The position numbers were made by a program, and so were the translations under genes. Positions 11,901 through 33,300 of a stretch of DNA of 64,000 nucleotides are shown here, one piece after another. Under the pieces are notes generated by a model that saw nothing but the letters and a program-made list of their open reading frames with translations, ran no database searches and was not told where the DNA came from. The number at the start of each line of letters is the position of its first letter. Position 1 is the first letter of the stretch. Source of the DNA: Ciona intestinalis (Eukaryota; Chordata; Ascidiacea; Phlebobranchia; Cionidae); NCBI RefSeq assembly GCF_000224145.3, contig NC_020170.2, positions 377,001-441,000 on the forward strand. The letters run 5' to 3'.

Positions 11901-14900
11901 TTGTATGTTTGTCATGAAACATTTTGTTTACTAAGTCGTTTACATATTAATTCACAACATGTATTATGATATCACAGATAACCAGAATGACGTGATGTCA
12001 CCAAACCATGACCCGACAGATGACAGAGAGAAGAGACCCGCCTCTCCTAATTGTGGAGCTATCGGGAAAACAACAAAATCTCATCTAAATCCTGCTGGTA
12101 GAATAATGGGAGATATAACAGGTTGATTGTGTTTTTTTAAATGTTATTTTACAATTATCCTCAATGTTAAAGAAGAAATTTTACATTTTATAACGTATAT
12201 ACGTTCACCTAAAGGTGTGTGTGTGTCACTGGTCCTAAACAATCAATTTGTATAATATTTATCTCCAGCAGCACATATAGATATATAATAACTTTAATTC
12301 TTACCAGGTATTAAACAAATGAACCGACATAGAGATACAATATCCAGGTGGAGGAAGCTACCAATGTATGGAGTTGTTGTCAGCAATGAAGAAGCACTTG
12401 CTAAGGTTTCATTTCCTTTTTATACAATGACTAACATAGTATGCTACTGTATAAATAAACATTTTTTTCTAACTTTAATTAGCAGTATTTAATTTACCTG
12501 GGCCTTATTTTTGTGTGCACACAACTTTTGTGTATGAAAAATATTATTGTGGATGTGTCAAATTTAAATTCCAATTTTTTTTCAGGAATTGGAAGACATT
12601 GATACTTGGGGAGGAGTGGATTTGTTTAAAATCGCCGAGATCAGCAACAATCGACCTCTCACAAGCATCATGTACACAATATGCAAAGTAAGTAACAAGA
12701 GCCATGGTAAATATAAATCCAAAATTCTCGAACACCCAGCCTTGTTTAACTTTCAATATCTTTAGTTTTAAATGTTTGACGTACTAAGTAACAATTGTTC
12801 TCACCATAAACAGGGTTTCTCAAACTATGTAAAATATTAGTTTTAAAAGTCTGATACGCTACAAACATGTTATCCAGGTCCCACGACCCTCCAAAACAAT
12901 TTGAGAATCTTTACTTTTATAGAATCAACTAGTATCATGATTCTTTTAACAGAAACGTGATATGTTCGTAAAATTCAAGCTATCACCTGTGAAATTTCTC
13001 ACATACATGATGACATTGGAGGACCATTATAGGAAGGTTCCATACCATAACAGCTTACATGCAGCTGATGTTACACAATCTGTCCATGTTTTACTTTCTT
13101 CTGCTGCACTTGATGTGAGTGGTGTTTTGGAAATTGCTGTTTTCACTTCATAAATCCACATTTACGTAAATATTTACTAGTGTTGTAGCAGTGGGGGTAG
13201 AGCCTTATAACTGGAAGATACGGGTTCAAAGTACGATGCTGCTGGTATAAGGGGCATGTATGTCTATGGGGAAAACAATTAGTTGGAACTGCTCCAACCG
13301 GCGACTGTTGGATTGTCTAAATTAAAAGTCATACAGAATATTGATTTTAATAGTCAGCCAATAATAAGTTGATAATTGTTTTATAAAGTCATAAAGCATC
13401 CTTATGTTATGTGCAATATCTTAAGTTATGTTTAGTAATATATTTCTTTGTGATCTTGGATATAGATTTATCATTAATTCCCACAATGATGTGTAATATT
13501 GCATGTTTGTATCTTACAGAGCGTTTTTACTGACCTTGAGGTTCTTGCTGCTCTTGTAGCGAGTGCGATGCATGATGTGGATCATCCTGGACTCAATAAT
13601 CAATATCATTGCGCAAATAGTAAGTTCTTGTTTTGTTGTTTCTATTTATGTATTGATGGAATCGATAAGGGATTCCTCAAGTAGGAGAAGGTGTTAGTTT
13701 CATATACAAGAATGTAATAGATATGTGAAAGGTGAGAGATGACAAAATGTCATATAAGCTATAACCAAAATGTTGTACGTCAATAAGTTAATGAAATAAT
13801 AATGGGAACTAATGCCATTCACACACTACATTTGTTTAGTTTTATAAAACAAGCAAAAATAATAAATAGCAGTCTATAAAACCTGATGTTCAACAAACGA
13901 TTTATCAGCTGTTAACTACATTTACACAATAGTAAAAATAAAATTAAAGCCAATGTAATAATAAAATATCTTTTGTGCAACCTATTAAAACTAGCGGCAT
14001 TTTCTATTTTAGGAGCTAGGTAGCTTAAAAAAGTCCTTTTTGAATTTCAGGCACTGAACTTGCTATAATGTACAATGATGAGTGTGTGTTGGAGAACCAC
14101 CATCTTGCTGTTGGTTTCAAACTTATGCAGCAAGATCATTGCGATGTTTTTGAACATTTTACTCAGAAACAGTGGCAGAGTTTAAGGAAGATGGCGATTG
14201 ACATGGTGAGTGTGTAGCTACCATAGTGTGTTTTATATTGATATACCTTGTACGAAATACTTTAGCGCCAAAATAAGTAGATTTGGTGAAAGCTCAGACT
14301 TGATACAAAATGATTATAAAACAACTCGTCCCGAAAATACATTTCTAAATTATAATGTGCTTGATGGTTGACAGCAACAGGTATTTAGATATATTTTAAA
14401 TTTTACTTACTATTACCTGCTTACAGGTTCTGGCAACAGATATGTCAAAACATATGCAGCTTCTTGCCAACCTTAAAACTATGGTAGAAACAAAGAAAGT
14501 AGCCGCCTCAGGTGTCCTTATGCTTGACAACTACACTGACAGAATACAGGTTATTATTGCAAAACACATCCCTATATTTTCAACACTTACTGATATGTAC
14601 AAATGTTTTAAAATGATACATAAACCACAATCACTAAGATTTAGAACGATTTTTTTTAAATTTAGCTATTTCATGTATTTTACCTACTGACATTTAAAAT
14701 GTCTAATGCAAGCAACATAAATAGGTCCTTGAAATGTGGTAGGCAAAAAAGGAGAAGTGATCTGTTATTATTATATAATACGGGTGGCAGCAACAAATGA
14801 TTTAAACTTATTATTTGTTTGTAGGTATTGCAAAACATGGTTCATTGCGCTGACCTAAGCAACTCATCAAAGCCGATAGAAGCTTACAAGCAGTGGGTGG

Positions 14901-15851
14901 CTCGCCTTATTGATGAGTTTTGGATGCAAGGTGATGTTGAGAGAGAGGCGGGGCTGGAGATAAGCCCCCTGTGTGACAGACACAATACTTCAATTGAACG
15001 ATCACAGGTTTGTTATTTCTAATATAAAAGTAGTATGTCAGTTTTATTTTCCACCATTATTTATCCTTGCATAGCAAAGCAGTTCAGAATTATAACACTA
15101 GTATCCTATTTTGCTACATTTATAGTAGCTACATACACCTCACTCCACGTACGGATAGGGTTCGAAAATTTATTTGTGAATATCTTTCAACCCATTAATG
15201 ACCACTGTGTTGGTTAATATTCCCAGCGCTTGGCCAAAGGCAATGCTGTGACCATTGTGGGCGAGCTTTGAATTTGGTATGACATGCGATGTAACCACTG
15301 TGGCATCCATAACATGTCATAGACTTGTATGTAGTCTGGATTTGTATCAACATGTTGCATATACAGGTGATGTTCATTGATTTTGTTGTCCATCCGTTGT
15401 TGGAGACTTGGGCTGACCTTGTGAACCCATATGCACAAGATATTATCAACCAACTCGCTTCTAACAGAGAATATTATGCAAGTCGATTACCAAATTTGTA
15501 AGTACAAGTGAAAATGTAACAAGAGAATGAAATATGCCATGAAATATATGTTAGTTAATTTTTTAACAGTAACAAATAAATGCATTCAATTTAATTGTGC
15601 TCTCTTGTAAACAACTTAACAGACCTTCACCGAATGAAACCAGTGATTGTGATGTCACAGTGGTTGATGACTCGTCAACAGAGACGGAAGGAGATGAAAG
15701 CGATGATGATGTCATACAGACTCCTGTTCCAACTTCACAACTTCAGAACAATCGGTTTCAGTTTCAGATTTCACTTGATGAAGATTCTTCAGTGTCCGAA
15801 CTTTCTGAACGGCGTAAATCTCGCGAAATGACCAACAAACCACCTCGGTAG
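8920..15851 (+). CDS. PDE4: cAMP-specific 3',5'-phosphodiesterase 4, common body
   Basis: Hydrolyses cAMP to AMP. Coding exons: 8920-9111, 9421-9460, 10433-10506, 10812-11007, 11366-11459, 11978-12121, 12308-12405, 12586-12687, 12953-13114, 13520-13619, 14051-14205, 14427-14549, 14825-15007, 15367-15497, 15623-15851; together with the first exons' two leftover bases they give 674 residues in one frame. UCR1 carries the PKA motif [17 protein letters not shown]2 has [20 protein letters not shown] and [10 protein letters not shown]. The catalytic core has the metal-site motifs [15 protein letters not shown] and HCADLSN and the purine-binding Gln in ERSQVMFIDF. An ERK-type tail is visible: a KIM-like VETKKV, a PSP site (NLPSPNE) and FQF docking residues near the end. 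Vertebrate HPLWETWAD reads HPLLETWAD here. As in vertebrates, phosphorylation by PKA and ERK probably controls activity. Confidence 0.95.
13175..13345 (+). repeat. Decayed tRNA-derived SINE copy in a PDE4 intron
   Basis: Shows a B-box-like GGGTTCAAAGTACGATGCTG followed by a degraded core (GGAACTGCTCCAACCGGCGA, then GGATTGTCTAAATT). This is the order of the better copy at 57665. It sits between the HNSLHAAD and HDVDHPG exons. Confidence 0.6.
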
Positions 15852-15977
15852 CGCATCTTACTCCAATGTAAGCACCATAAGATGAAGCATCGTGGTAACG
15901 GGTGGTAACGTTGCTCCACAGCGCCACCTATGAACTGGATACCACGCAAACACACTGTGAAGCGGACAGCGGCCTTG

Positions 15978-15983
15978 AATAAA
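15978..15983 (+). promoter_or_regulatory. Candidate poly(A) signal of PDE4
   Basis: AATAAA 127 bases after the PDE4 stop codon, the first canonical signal in the expected place. Confidence 0.6.
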
Positions 15984-17238
15984 CACATTCATACAGATAC
16001 AAACTTATAACTGATACTAAACTGAACTAAGTCGGTGATCAGAGATTTATTGCAGTAGCTTAGTATTTATTTTACATTGATCTTTCTTTGCACAGAAACT
16101 CTTGTTATCATATTGATGGCTGCTTTTATCATGAAATCTCCCTCACAACGTTAACCAAGAAAATATGAAAATTTCTTCAAAAAAAACAACTGAGGAAAAA
16201 TTAATTCGCTCCAATCATCACCAGCCCTACCTCACACACTCACACTAACCATGCGACGTAGTCATAAATATGTGTCGTCACTTAAATCGTAATAATAGTT
16301 GTCCATGTTGTGGGATATCATGTATTTTAATCTCCTTGTCGCTTACAAATTGCTGGTGAAGGAAACAAAGATTTAAGTTAAAATACAACGAAGCAAATTC
16401 TGTTGAAGCAATCAGCATTTGTGAAAAAAATCATTCATATGAGAAGAAATTTGAGTAAATGTGAATGCATGAGAGCAATACATGTGTCTAAGTAACTGAT
16501 GAAGCAATTCTTATGACAACATAGTAAGATTTGATGTTGTATTAAACAAGATAAGAACATAAAAGTTTCAAAAATTAAATGAATTTGTCTTGGTTGTTTT
16601 ATGTCAGTACTGGATTTTATTAGTTTGCAAAACAACGAATATTTGTTAACTTCATATACCTTTTAACTTCATGTGGACAGTAAGAGTAGAATAATCACAT
16701 GTTTAATTTTTTGACTAAACCCAAATCCATATATTTCATAATTTTAGAATATTTAGACTTTAAACTGCCTAGTTAACAAAAACTTCTGTTTGACCAAAAC
16801 AAATTCACAATTTCCCTTTTAGTCATTATTTTCAACGTATTTAACTGAATGGTGTATAAACTTAATTAACAGTTAATTAAGGATCCCAATGCTCATAACT
16901 CAAGTAAAATGAACTTGATACGAATCTTAGCCCCTAACGCCACTTAAAATTTTACCCTGCAGAAGTTCTTCCGAATTATGTGTCGGACAGCAATGATAAA
17001 TAGTCTTTAGTTCTCCAACAAATTACACTACATTGACTTTGAGATTTATTTAAAAAGTGTAATTGCAAAATACAAAAAACTAAATTATTATGAAAGTGTA
17101 CAAAAAAACAAATGTCCTTATAATATACGACCAAAATAAAGAACCTTTAAAGCTACAAAAATAAAACAGCTTTGTAGTTTGTACACTACTAACTTATTAA
17201 ACAAACAGGCTACGCAAGCAATTAGCAAAAATAAATTC
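15984..17238. other. Convergent intergenic region PDE4 / ARMC9
   Basis: About 1.25 kb between two 3' ends. A minus-strand AATAAA (TTTATT at 17045-17050) lies about 190 bases after the ARMC9 stop and may be its poly(A) signal. I see no further gene here. Confidence 0.5.
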
Positions 17239-25924
<8,686 letters not shown>

Positions 25925-27371
25925 TTTAACCGGCAAAACTACAAAGTGCATAAACACAACATTTTGTGTACAAAAATTTATCCCGCAACTGCTTTGAGCA
26001 TAGAAATCTTCAAAAATATTGAAAATCTAAAAATGCTGTATGTTGCGATAAAATAAAAAAGGTCCAACAACGTGAATGTAATAAGTTGTTGTTTTTGTCA
26101 AACAATTAAACTTGTTTGCAACGTAAGGGCGATTTTTTTGTCGAACAGTTGTTCTTGTTTGGTACGATAGTGGCCATTTAAAAATTGTAGATCCTTTTCT
26201 GCCAACAGTTATCAAGCACGTAAGTAAGTGGTCACACAGATCGTTTTTCGTCGAACATTTGTTTTTGTGTGCGTTGCCAGGCGTTAGGTGTTTAATTTCT
26301 TGACTGAAATCGAACCATAATATATAGTAGAGCGAGGGAAGACGGAAAGCACATATTGCCCAATATTTCTTCAAATAAAATGTATGACTTTGGGTGATAC
26401 CGCAAATTAGTACAACCATTCCTTTATTAATAATTAACAACAACCCAAAAAATGTAATAAAACACACGAAGGTTTTTTTAGCGATTAAACAGTCCCGTTT
26501 TTCCTAGTCTGTTTTTAAATCGCTAAAACTACACCTGGTGTACGATTCACTAAGTAACTCCTCCTGAGTTTTATTTATTATATTTCTTTATATTGTTGCA
26601 CTTATTGAAGGGTATATTAGTAATAGTTTGTGGAAGCACGCAAAACTGTCATACAATTTAGGTGATATTTTGCACCGTGTGCTTAAGGCCCCTTCTTACC
26701 TCACCCTACTATATTAATATTATATTTTATTCACGAAATAAGAACTTAGATGCACAGAAAATAGTTGCCCCAATAAAAAACAAGATAGCATAGTTGTAAT
26801 GGAAAGCCACGTGTATTACGACTTTATTTACAGAAATAGACGAATCATAAATTGTACAGTTCGTGAGAAATACATTGCAACAATTGCGATTACAGCATAA
26901 TTTTTTAAATTATTACATGTTTTTAAAACAGAGCTTTCGTCCTTAACTCTAAAAAGTTGTAAATGCAAATTACGTAGTTTTAAAACTCAATCACATCATA
27001 TAATTTATGTTTTGAGAATTAAGATGTATTTGAAAGGATCTATAGCAGTAGTGCAACATGAGTATTTATTTGTTGTATCTAGGAACTTCCATGATTTATC
27101 ACGAAATATCGTTGCACATGCGAATATATTAAAATATTATATAATGTACTTTAGTAAAAAGTAGCACTGTCGATCATTGCCCATTAAGAAACTAAAAAAA
27201 GCTGGGATGAAGACATCATTTAAAGCACCAATATCGTAATAACAATCACTGAATTACAACAACACCGCTAAAATTACCAATTGCAAAAATTATAATTGTA
27301 TTATATGAACAAATGAGATATAACTGGATATAAATTAAAACATAATTAAGTAATGATACCAATTGTTATGT
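25925..27371. other. Intergenic region ARMC9 / FGGY with an old repeat copy
   Basis: Separates the start of ARMC9 from the end of FGGY. Around 26320-26450 a stretch (CGAGGGAAGACGGAAAGCAC, then ATACCGCAAATTAGTAC) resembles 40150-40310, so both look like old copies of one element. No gene is supported. Confidence 0.45.
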
Positions 27372-30300
27372 TTATTTATTCATAATTTTCATGTAGAATT
27401 GCTGATTTTTAATCATAGCAAGGAAGACCTTGTATTTTTTTAGATAAAAACCTTGCAGTCTTGAATTTGGATGAACAACACCGCCGGAGTGGCACATGCT
27501 TTTCATAGCATCCTTCATGTTAAAGTACAGTTAAAGACAAGAACTAAATACTTAATAATTAGGATGATACAAAGACGTTCATTGCTTTACTCTTCGTTTA
27601 ACTATTTTTAGAAGGAAATTTTATCTTGGTTTGTATATGCAAAACAATATATAAAAAAACGGATGTTGCCAAATAATAGACGCTCAAAACAATATAAATA
27701 ATATCCAACCTGTATAGAAGGAAAGTTATGTGATGCACAAGCTGCCAAAATGCAACCACCAAGCAACATAGTTTCACTCTCCTTGCCTAAAACCACAGGC
27801 CTTTCTGCAATAAAATAGTTCTTTAAATCAAATGTGCTGTGTGTTCCAAAAATAAAATTACAAAAATATTGGCATGTTTATATATTATACATACACATAA
27901 AAATATCCTGACTTGAATTAAAAAATATTTATAATATGTAACGACTTACCTAGAACATTTGCATGAATTTTTACAAAAAGTTCATTTTTACTTAAACCAC
28001 CACACATTAATAAAGCTTTAATTTTGTGACCATGTTTTTCCATTGTTTCAATTATGTGCCGTGACCCAAACTGTAATTATGGAAGTTGGTATTAACACAC
28101 GCATAATTGACATTATGTCCACTGTCCACGAGTATTAATACTGATTTACTCTTATACACCAGACATAAATGAATGAATGTAACTTACTTTATCCTTACAT
28201 GGCNNNNNNNNNNNNNNNNNNNNNNNNNNNNNNNNNNNNNNNNNNNNNNNNNNNNNNNNNNNNNNNNNNNNNNNNNNNNNNNNNNNNNNNNNNNNNNNNN
28301 NNNNNNNNNNNNNNNNNNNNNNNNNNNNGGACTTCTTGCGCAGATGGAGAATTTTATTCTTTTTTCGCTTTTGGCTGTTATCGATCGTTAAATATAAACA
28401 GCCGTGCCAGCAATCTAGATGCCTTTCTGCGCACGAGGCAGTCTGTATCTGGTAGTTTGCTTCTGGTGTTTATACTATTCGCAAGTCAGGGAAGCTTGAC
28501 GGATGAATAAGTGCTAGTAATTGTATCGCTCAGTTTTAGCAGTATGACTTTAGAAATAGAACAGTACTTGTCAAGGTTCTACTTTTTATATAATTTCTTT
28601 GTTTGTTTATTGAATATTAAAGGTATAATGTTATAACATACGAGACGTCACGTAAGCATAACTAACACTTGATACTAAATTGTTTAAAATTTACCACTGG
28701 GATGTCCGTTATATTATTCCAATTACCACTTACGACCAAACATCAACTTCGTTGAAATGCAAATATGAATCATCGTCACCTGCTGTGAGGGAAATGACGT
28801 CATAATGGGTTTTACTCACTATTAAAATGATTACTTTGTTTATTGTTTATTAGATCTATTGTTATAACTATTATAACACATAATAACTATATGTGCACAT
28901 TATATTTTTACTTTAGATTTACCGTGGTAGTTTTATTAAACATTTGTGCAGCAATCAACATTTACGTATCTGCTCAGACTAAGCACCTCAGTTCTGTTAG
29001 AAACGTTCAATGTACAACGGTGAAATGATGTTGTCACATTTACAAGGTGAGTTATCACATGAGTTTGTTTGTCGCGTGACCCTTATCTTTATGCACAACA
29101 GCACGATACTAAAAGTTGAAAAGTTAAGGTCGCTGTTAACGTTTGAGGAATGTCACATTGTTTTTAAGTTTATAACAGCATATACATAGCACAAACCGCC
29201 TATACATGGTTAATACGTGTGTGCAAGGTAGGTTATAGTAGGTGTATAAACACAATTTAAAGCATCTGTTACTCTGATAACGAAAGGCCCATTACTTTAA
29301 TTTGTAACGCACAATCTGTGTATAGGATGTGAACGTATTATGCAGTCAAAGCCTGTTGGTATAGAAATAAATTATATACAGCATGGCCTACTCAATACAT
29401 GTATTGAGTAGGCCATGTATACAGTAGCGTGGGGGAAGATGGGACACTTTTCAGCTCTATTTTTTCGTACCATTTTAGTAATAAACAAAGAATATTCTGA
29501 AAATGATAAAACGGTATCCTCACGACTTCTCATAGACCGTTGATAATTGTTTAAAACATGATCAGGATATTTGAATATTATGTGCTAAATGTGTCACATC
29601 TTTCCCCACCCTAATATATAATATACTATATATTAGGGTGGGGAAAGATGTGACACATTTAGCACATAATATTCAAATATCCTGATCATGTTTTAAACAA
29701 TTATCAACGGTCTATGAAAGTCGTGAGGATACGGTTTTATCATTTTCAGAATATTCTTTGTTTATTACTGAATGGGACGACAAAATAGAATGAAAAGGTG
29801 ACCCATCCTTCCCCAACCTCCATATATAGTTGTTGTTGTACATGAAAATGCATGCTATACAATGTAAACAAAAACACCGATTAGCCGATAGTCACAGATA
29901 CCGTGTGTGTTTTTTGACGAATTAATGTACTTATTGAGTATCAAGCTACCTAATTAACCTTCCAACTACAAGTAGAAAATAATTTCGTTCAGATAAATTA
30001 ATAAAATAGACTGGCACATATAGATATGTAAAGCGCGGATGTTTTCTGTCAATAAAAAATACGACCGAGTGCGTGACGTCACTTCTCGTGGTTACACAGG
30101 GAAAGCACCCAAAGTTATAAAGTGATGTTTGTGTTGTCGGATGAGGTACACTCTTTCAATTCTACATTAGATTTTTTTCTTTACCAAGCAATAATATTGG
30201 CTCAAACTGGATGCGATTTTAAAATATAGTATTCGTAAGGTCGCTAAGAATGCTNNNNNNNNNNNNNNNNNNNNNNNNNNNNNNNNNNNNNNNNNNNNNN

Positions 30301-33300
30301 NNNNTTTGGATTTTTTACTTTTTTATGTATGNCTGATAATTTGGACAACCCATTAGTGACCACTGGGTTGGAGCAATTGCCGTTAAGTGTCTTGCCCAAG
30401 GACACATACACCAACAATGGTAGCAGCATCAAGCCTTGAACCTCTGGGTTACAGGCAGGCGCGCTAGCCACTACAGCACGGCGCCGGACATAGTACTAAC
30501 CACTGTACGGTATCGTGGGGGATGAACATTAGTCACTGTTAAGCTACAACAAATTGTTCACATACTCACAGCAAGAGCTTGCATAGTAGCAATATATAAA
30601 AGTGCAAGATGTTGTAAGGAAGTATCCAATGTTAATCCACACACCGCTCCACACAATGTTGGGTCAGCCAAAGGTGATCGGTTGCCATGGTGATCTGGGT
30701 GGATGTGAATATTCCTTGTCATGACATCAACATCAAGCTCACCATAATCTGATGCATGTTGAGATGCAATATCATTAAGAAGGTGATATATATTCTTCCC
30801 ACTGCCATGTAAGACAAATGATTATTACAAACAAGTGGCCAAATTTATTGGTGTTTGCATTCATTTAAATAAAGCATAAAGTAGATTAAAACGCATAAAA
30901 TGGTCTACCGCATGAATAAACTGCTTTTTATTTGGTATGGTTGGAAATTATTATATTTTTTAACAGTTTCTACAAAAGAAAATGGTAGCACTCACCGCTC
31001 TTTAGCCATTTGCTTCAGCTGAGAAAATGCCACATGTGTTTGTACGATGTGATCTATCTAGATATAACAACAAAATAGGTAAACAATTATGAATAGTTTG
31101 ATGTATTACCCACACCGTCGTCTTTACAGTTTAGCCACCTGGAGTATCTGGATTAAAAATAAGTCATATAAAGTACCGGGAATGGGTGTATATTATTTAT
31201 TTGTAATTCAACATGTAAAACAAGCACAGCTTACGAGTTACCTCGAATGTCACTTTGTGGGTGATTATTTTTTGGATTTTTTTTTATGTATGGTTAACAA
31301 TTTAGACAACCCGTTAGTGCCACTGGGTGGGAGCAATTGTCGTTAAGTGTCTTTCAAGGTCGCATACACCCACAATGGTTGCAGCGGTGAGCCTTGAACC
31401 CATAACCTCTAGGACAGGTTGGGGGCAGGCCGCGAAACCACTTTGTCACTATGCTAGAATTACACATGTGCAAAAGCTGAGTCTACAATTATGCCACTGA
31501 ATATGATTCAAATATTGCCTAAGATTCATTTAATGCATTCCTTCATTAACTGGCAAAATAGATTTAATTAACTAAATTGTTTCAAATTTAAAAACTAAAA
31601 AATTCCTACCAATTTTCCAGACGCAGTTTGTCCTCCTTCATTTAGCCAAAACTTTGGAATCATTGCAGAATAGTAAGGACCCCACACACCAGGTACAAAT
31701 ATTGGTGCCGAACTTATCTAAGCATTTAGGAACTTTTTAAATATTAAAATTACAATTATTCAGCTTAGTAAACTTCTTATTCCAATCATATTGCAACAGG
31801 CAGGTCTAACATATTTTTGTAAAAATACATGTTAAGTGCTATGACCACTTTATATAAAATATAAATGACAAAAAGCATATATATATACACATATATTACA
31901 TATAATATATATATATGGCAAAACAATGTTTATTACACCAATAACCATGTTATACTTATACATACCCCCATATGGCAGGATGACGTACCACATATCAGTG
32001 CCATACACTCAGTAATATCTAGTTGTTGGTTGTTCAAGTCATGGCCACCAACTCCCACTGCTGCAAGTCCACCTATGTAAGCCTTAATTTTAATTTTAAA
32101 GTATTGGAAAGTGGTTCTGTGAAACATACATTTTTCACTACCAATACTTCAGCCAATACTTTTTAATATTAATCAATTTTTTTTCTTAGCAGAAATTATT
32201 TAATTCAAATAGTTTTATTTCTAAGCAAGCATTTTGTAAATATATTAAAAATGAGAGTAAAGAAGTAAGAAATCACCACAATGTGCATCCAACATAGCAA
32301 CAGCAACTGCAGTGTTGGCCAATAATCCCATGTTCGATGCAGTTTCTTGCGTAAGTCCACCTTTTATTGCTGTTCCAGGTGGCAGAATAACATTCCCTGT
32401 GTTAAAACATTACTTAAAAGCATTTGTAACATGATTTTCCCAACTAGTATATAAGACAAAATATAAATAATATATTTGTATCATAGCAATAGAAATGTTT
32501 TCCTTACAGTTAACAGAGCAAGACATAATAACCCGGATTACGAATTTGATATTACGTTTGATGCTGTTCATTTTTTTATACAATAGCACCACCATGCAGT
32601 ATTTTAAGTTAAGCTATACAAAAGCAAATGACGTTGACTGGGCATTCTGGTTTCATTTCCTTATTAAGTTTTTCCTCGCTTTCCCAAAAATAATTCACAC
32701 AATATTAGGGCATAAACATTGAAACAGGATAAAGCATTAAAGCAGGTTATTTAAGAAAAGGTCACAACAAATTTAAAGATTAACAATAATTGAAAAAATA
32801 AAAGAAACACCAGATGTCGGAAAGTAATTGTTTAGATTTCGATATGACTTCTGTGTTAATTAAAACGTAAAACCTACATAGTATCAGTACATAAATATAC
32901 CATAGTTATTGTTGACAAACCAATTTTTGAAAAGTTGTTGTCATTTAAATCTTCCAAACCAATTTCCTTCCAAAAACTTTTGTTCCATCCGGATTCACTT
33001 GAATATAACCATTTGCATGTAACAGCACATGAAGATCTGGTTAAACTATTTGTGCATTTGAAGGTCAAAAAATCAGACAGATCAAAAAAGTGGTGAGCTT
33101 TTGTCCAGCATTCTGGTTGATTCTATAGATCAAATATTTTGATCAAAATCAAATGCATGCAAAGAAATTAGAAAAATTATAAAATTGTTGTGAAATGTTT
33201 ACACTCAGAGTTTAAAAATCTACAATACCACAATCTATTTCTTACACAACACTAGAAATAAATGTTTTTTTAATTTTAATGCAAATTTTTAACATTACCC

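Noticed and set aside
15195..15449. Minus-strand frame across the last PDE4 intron
   Set aside because: Overlaps a PDE4 exon antisense; ACCCATTAATGACCACTGTG at about 15189 is a SINE fragment.
26027..26467. 146-codon minus-strand frame
   Set aside because: Overlaps an old interspersed repeat; the similar peptide near 40154 is another copy of the same repeat, not a gene.
31865..31915. Possible CRISPR or satellite array
   Set aside because: Only a short TA-rich microsatellite; no spaced repeats occur anywhere in the window.
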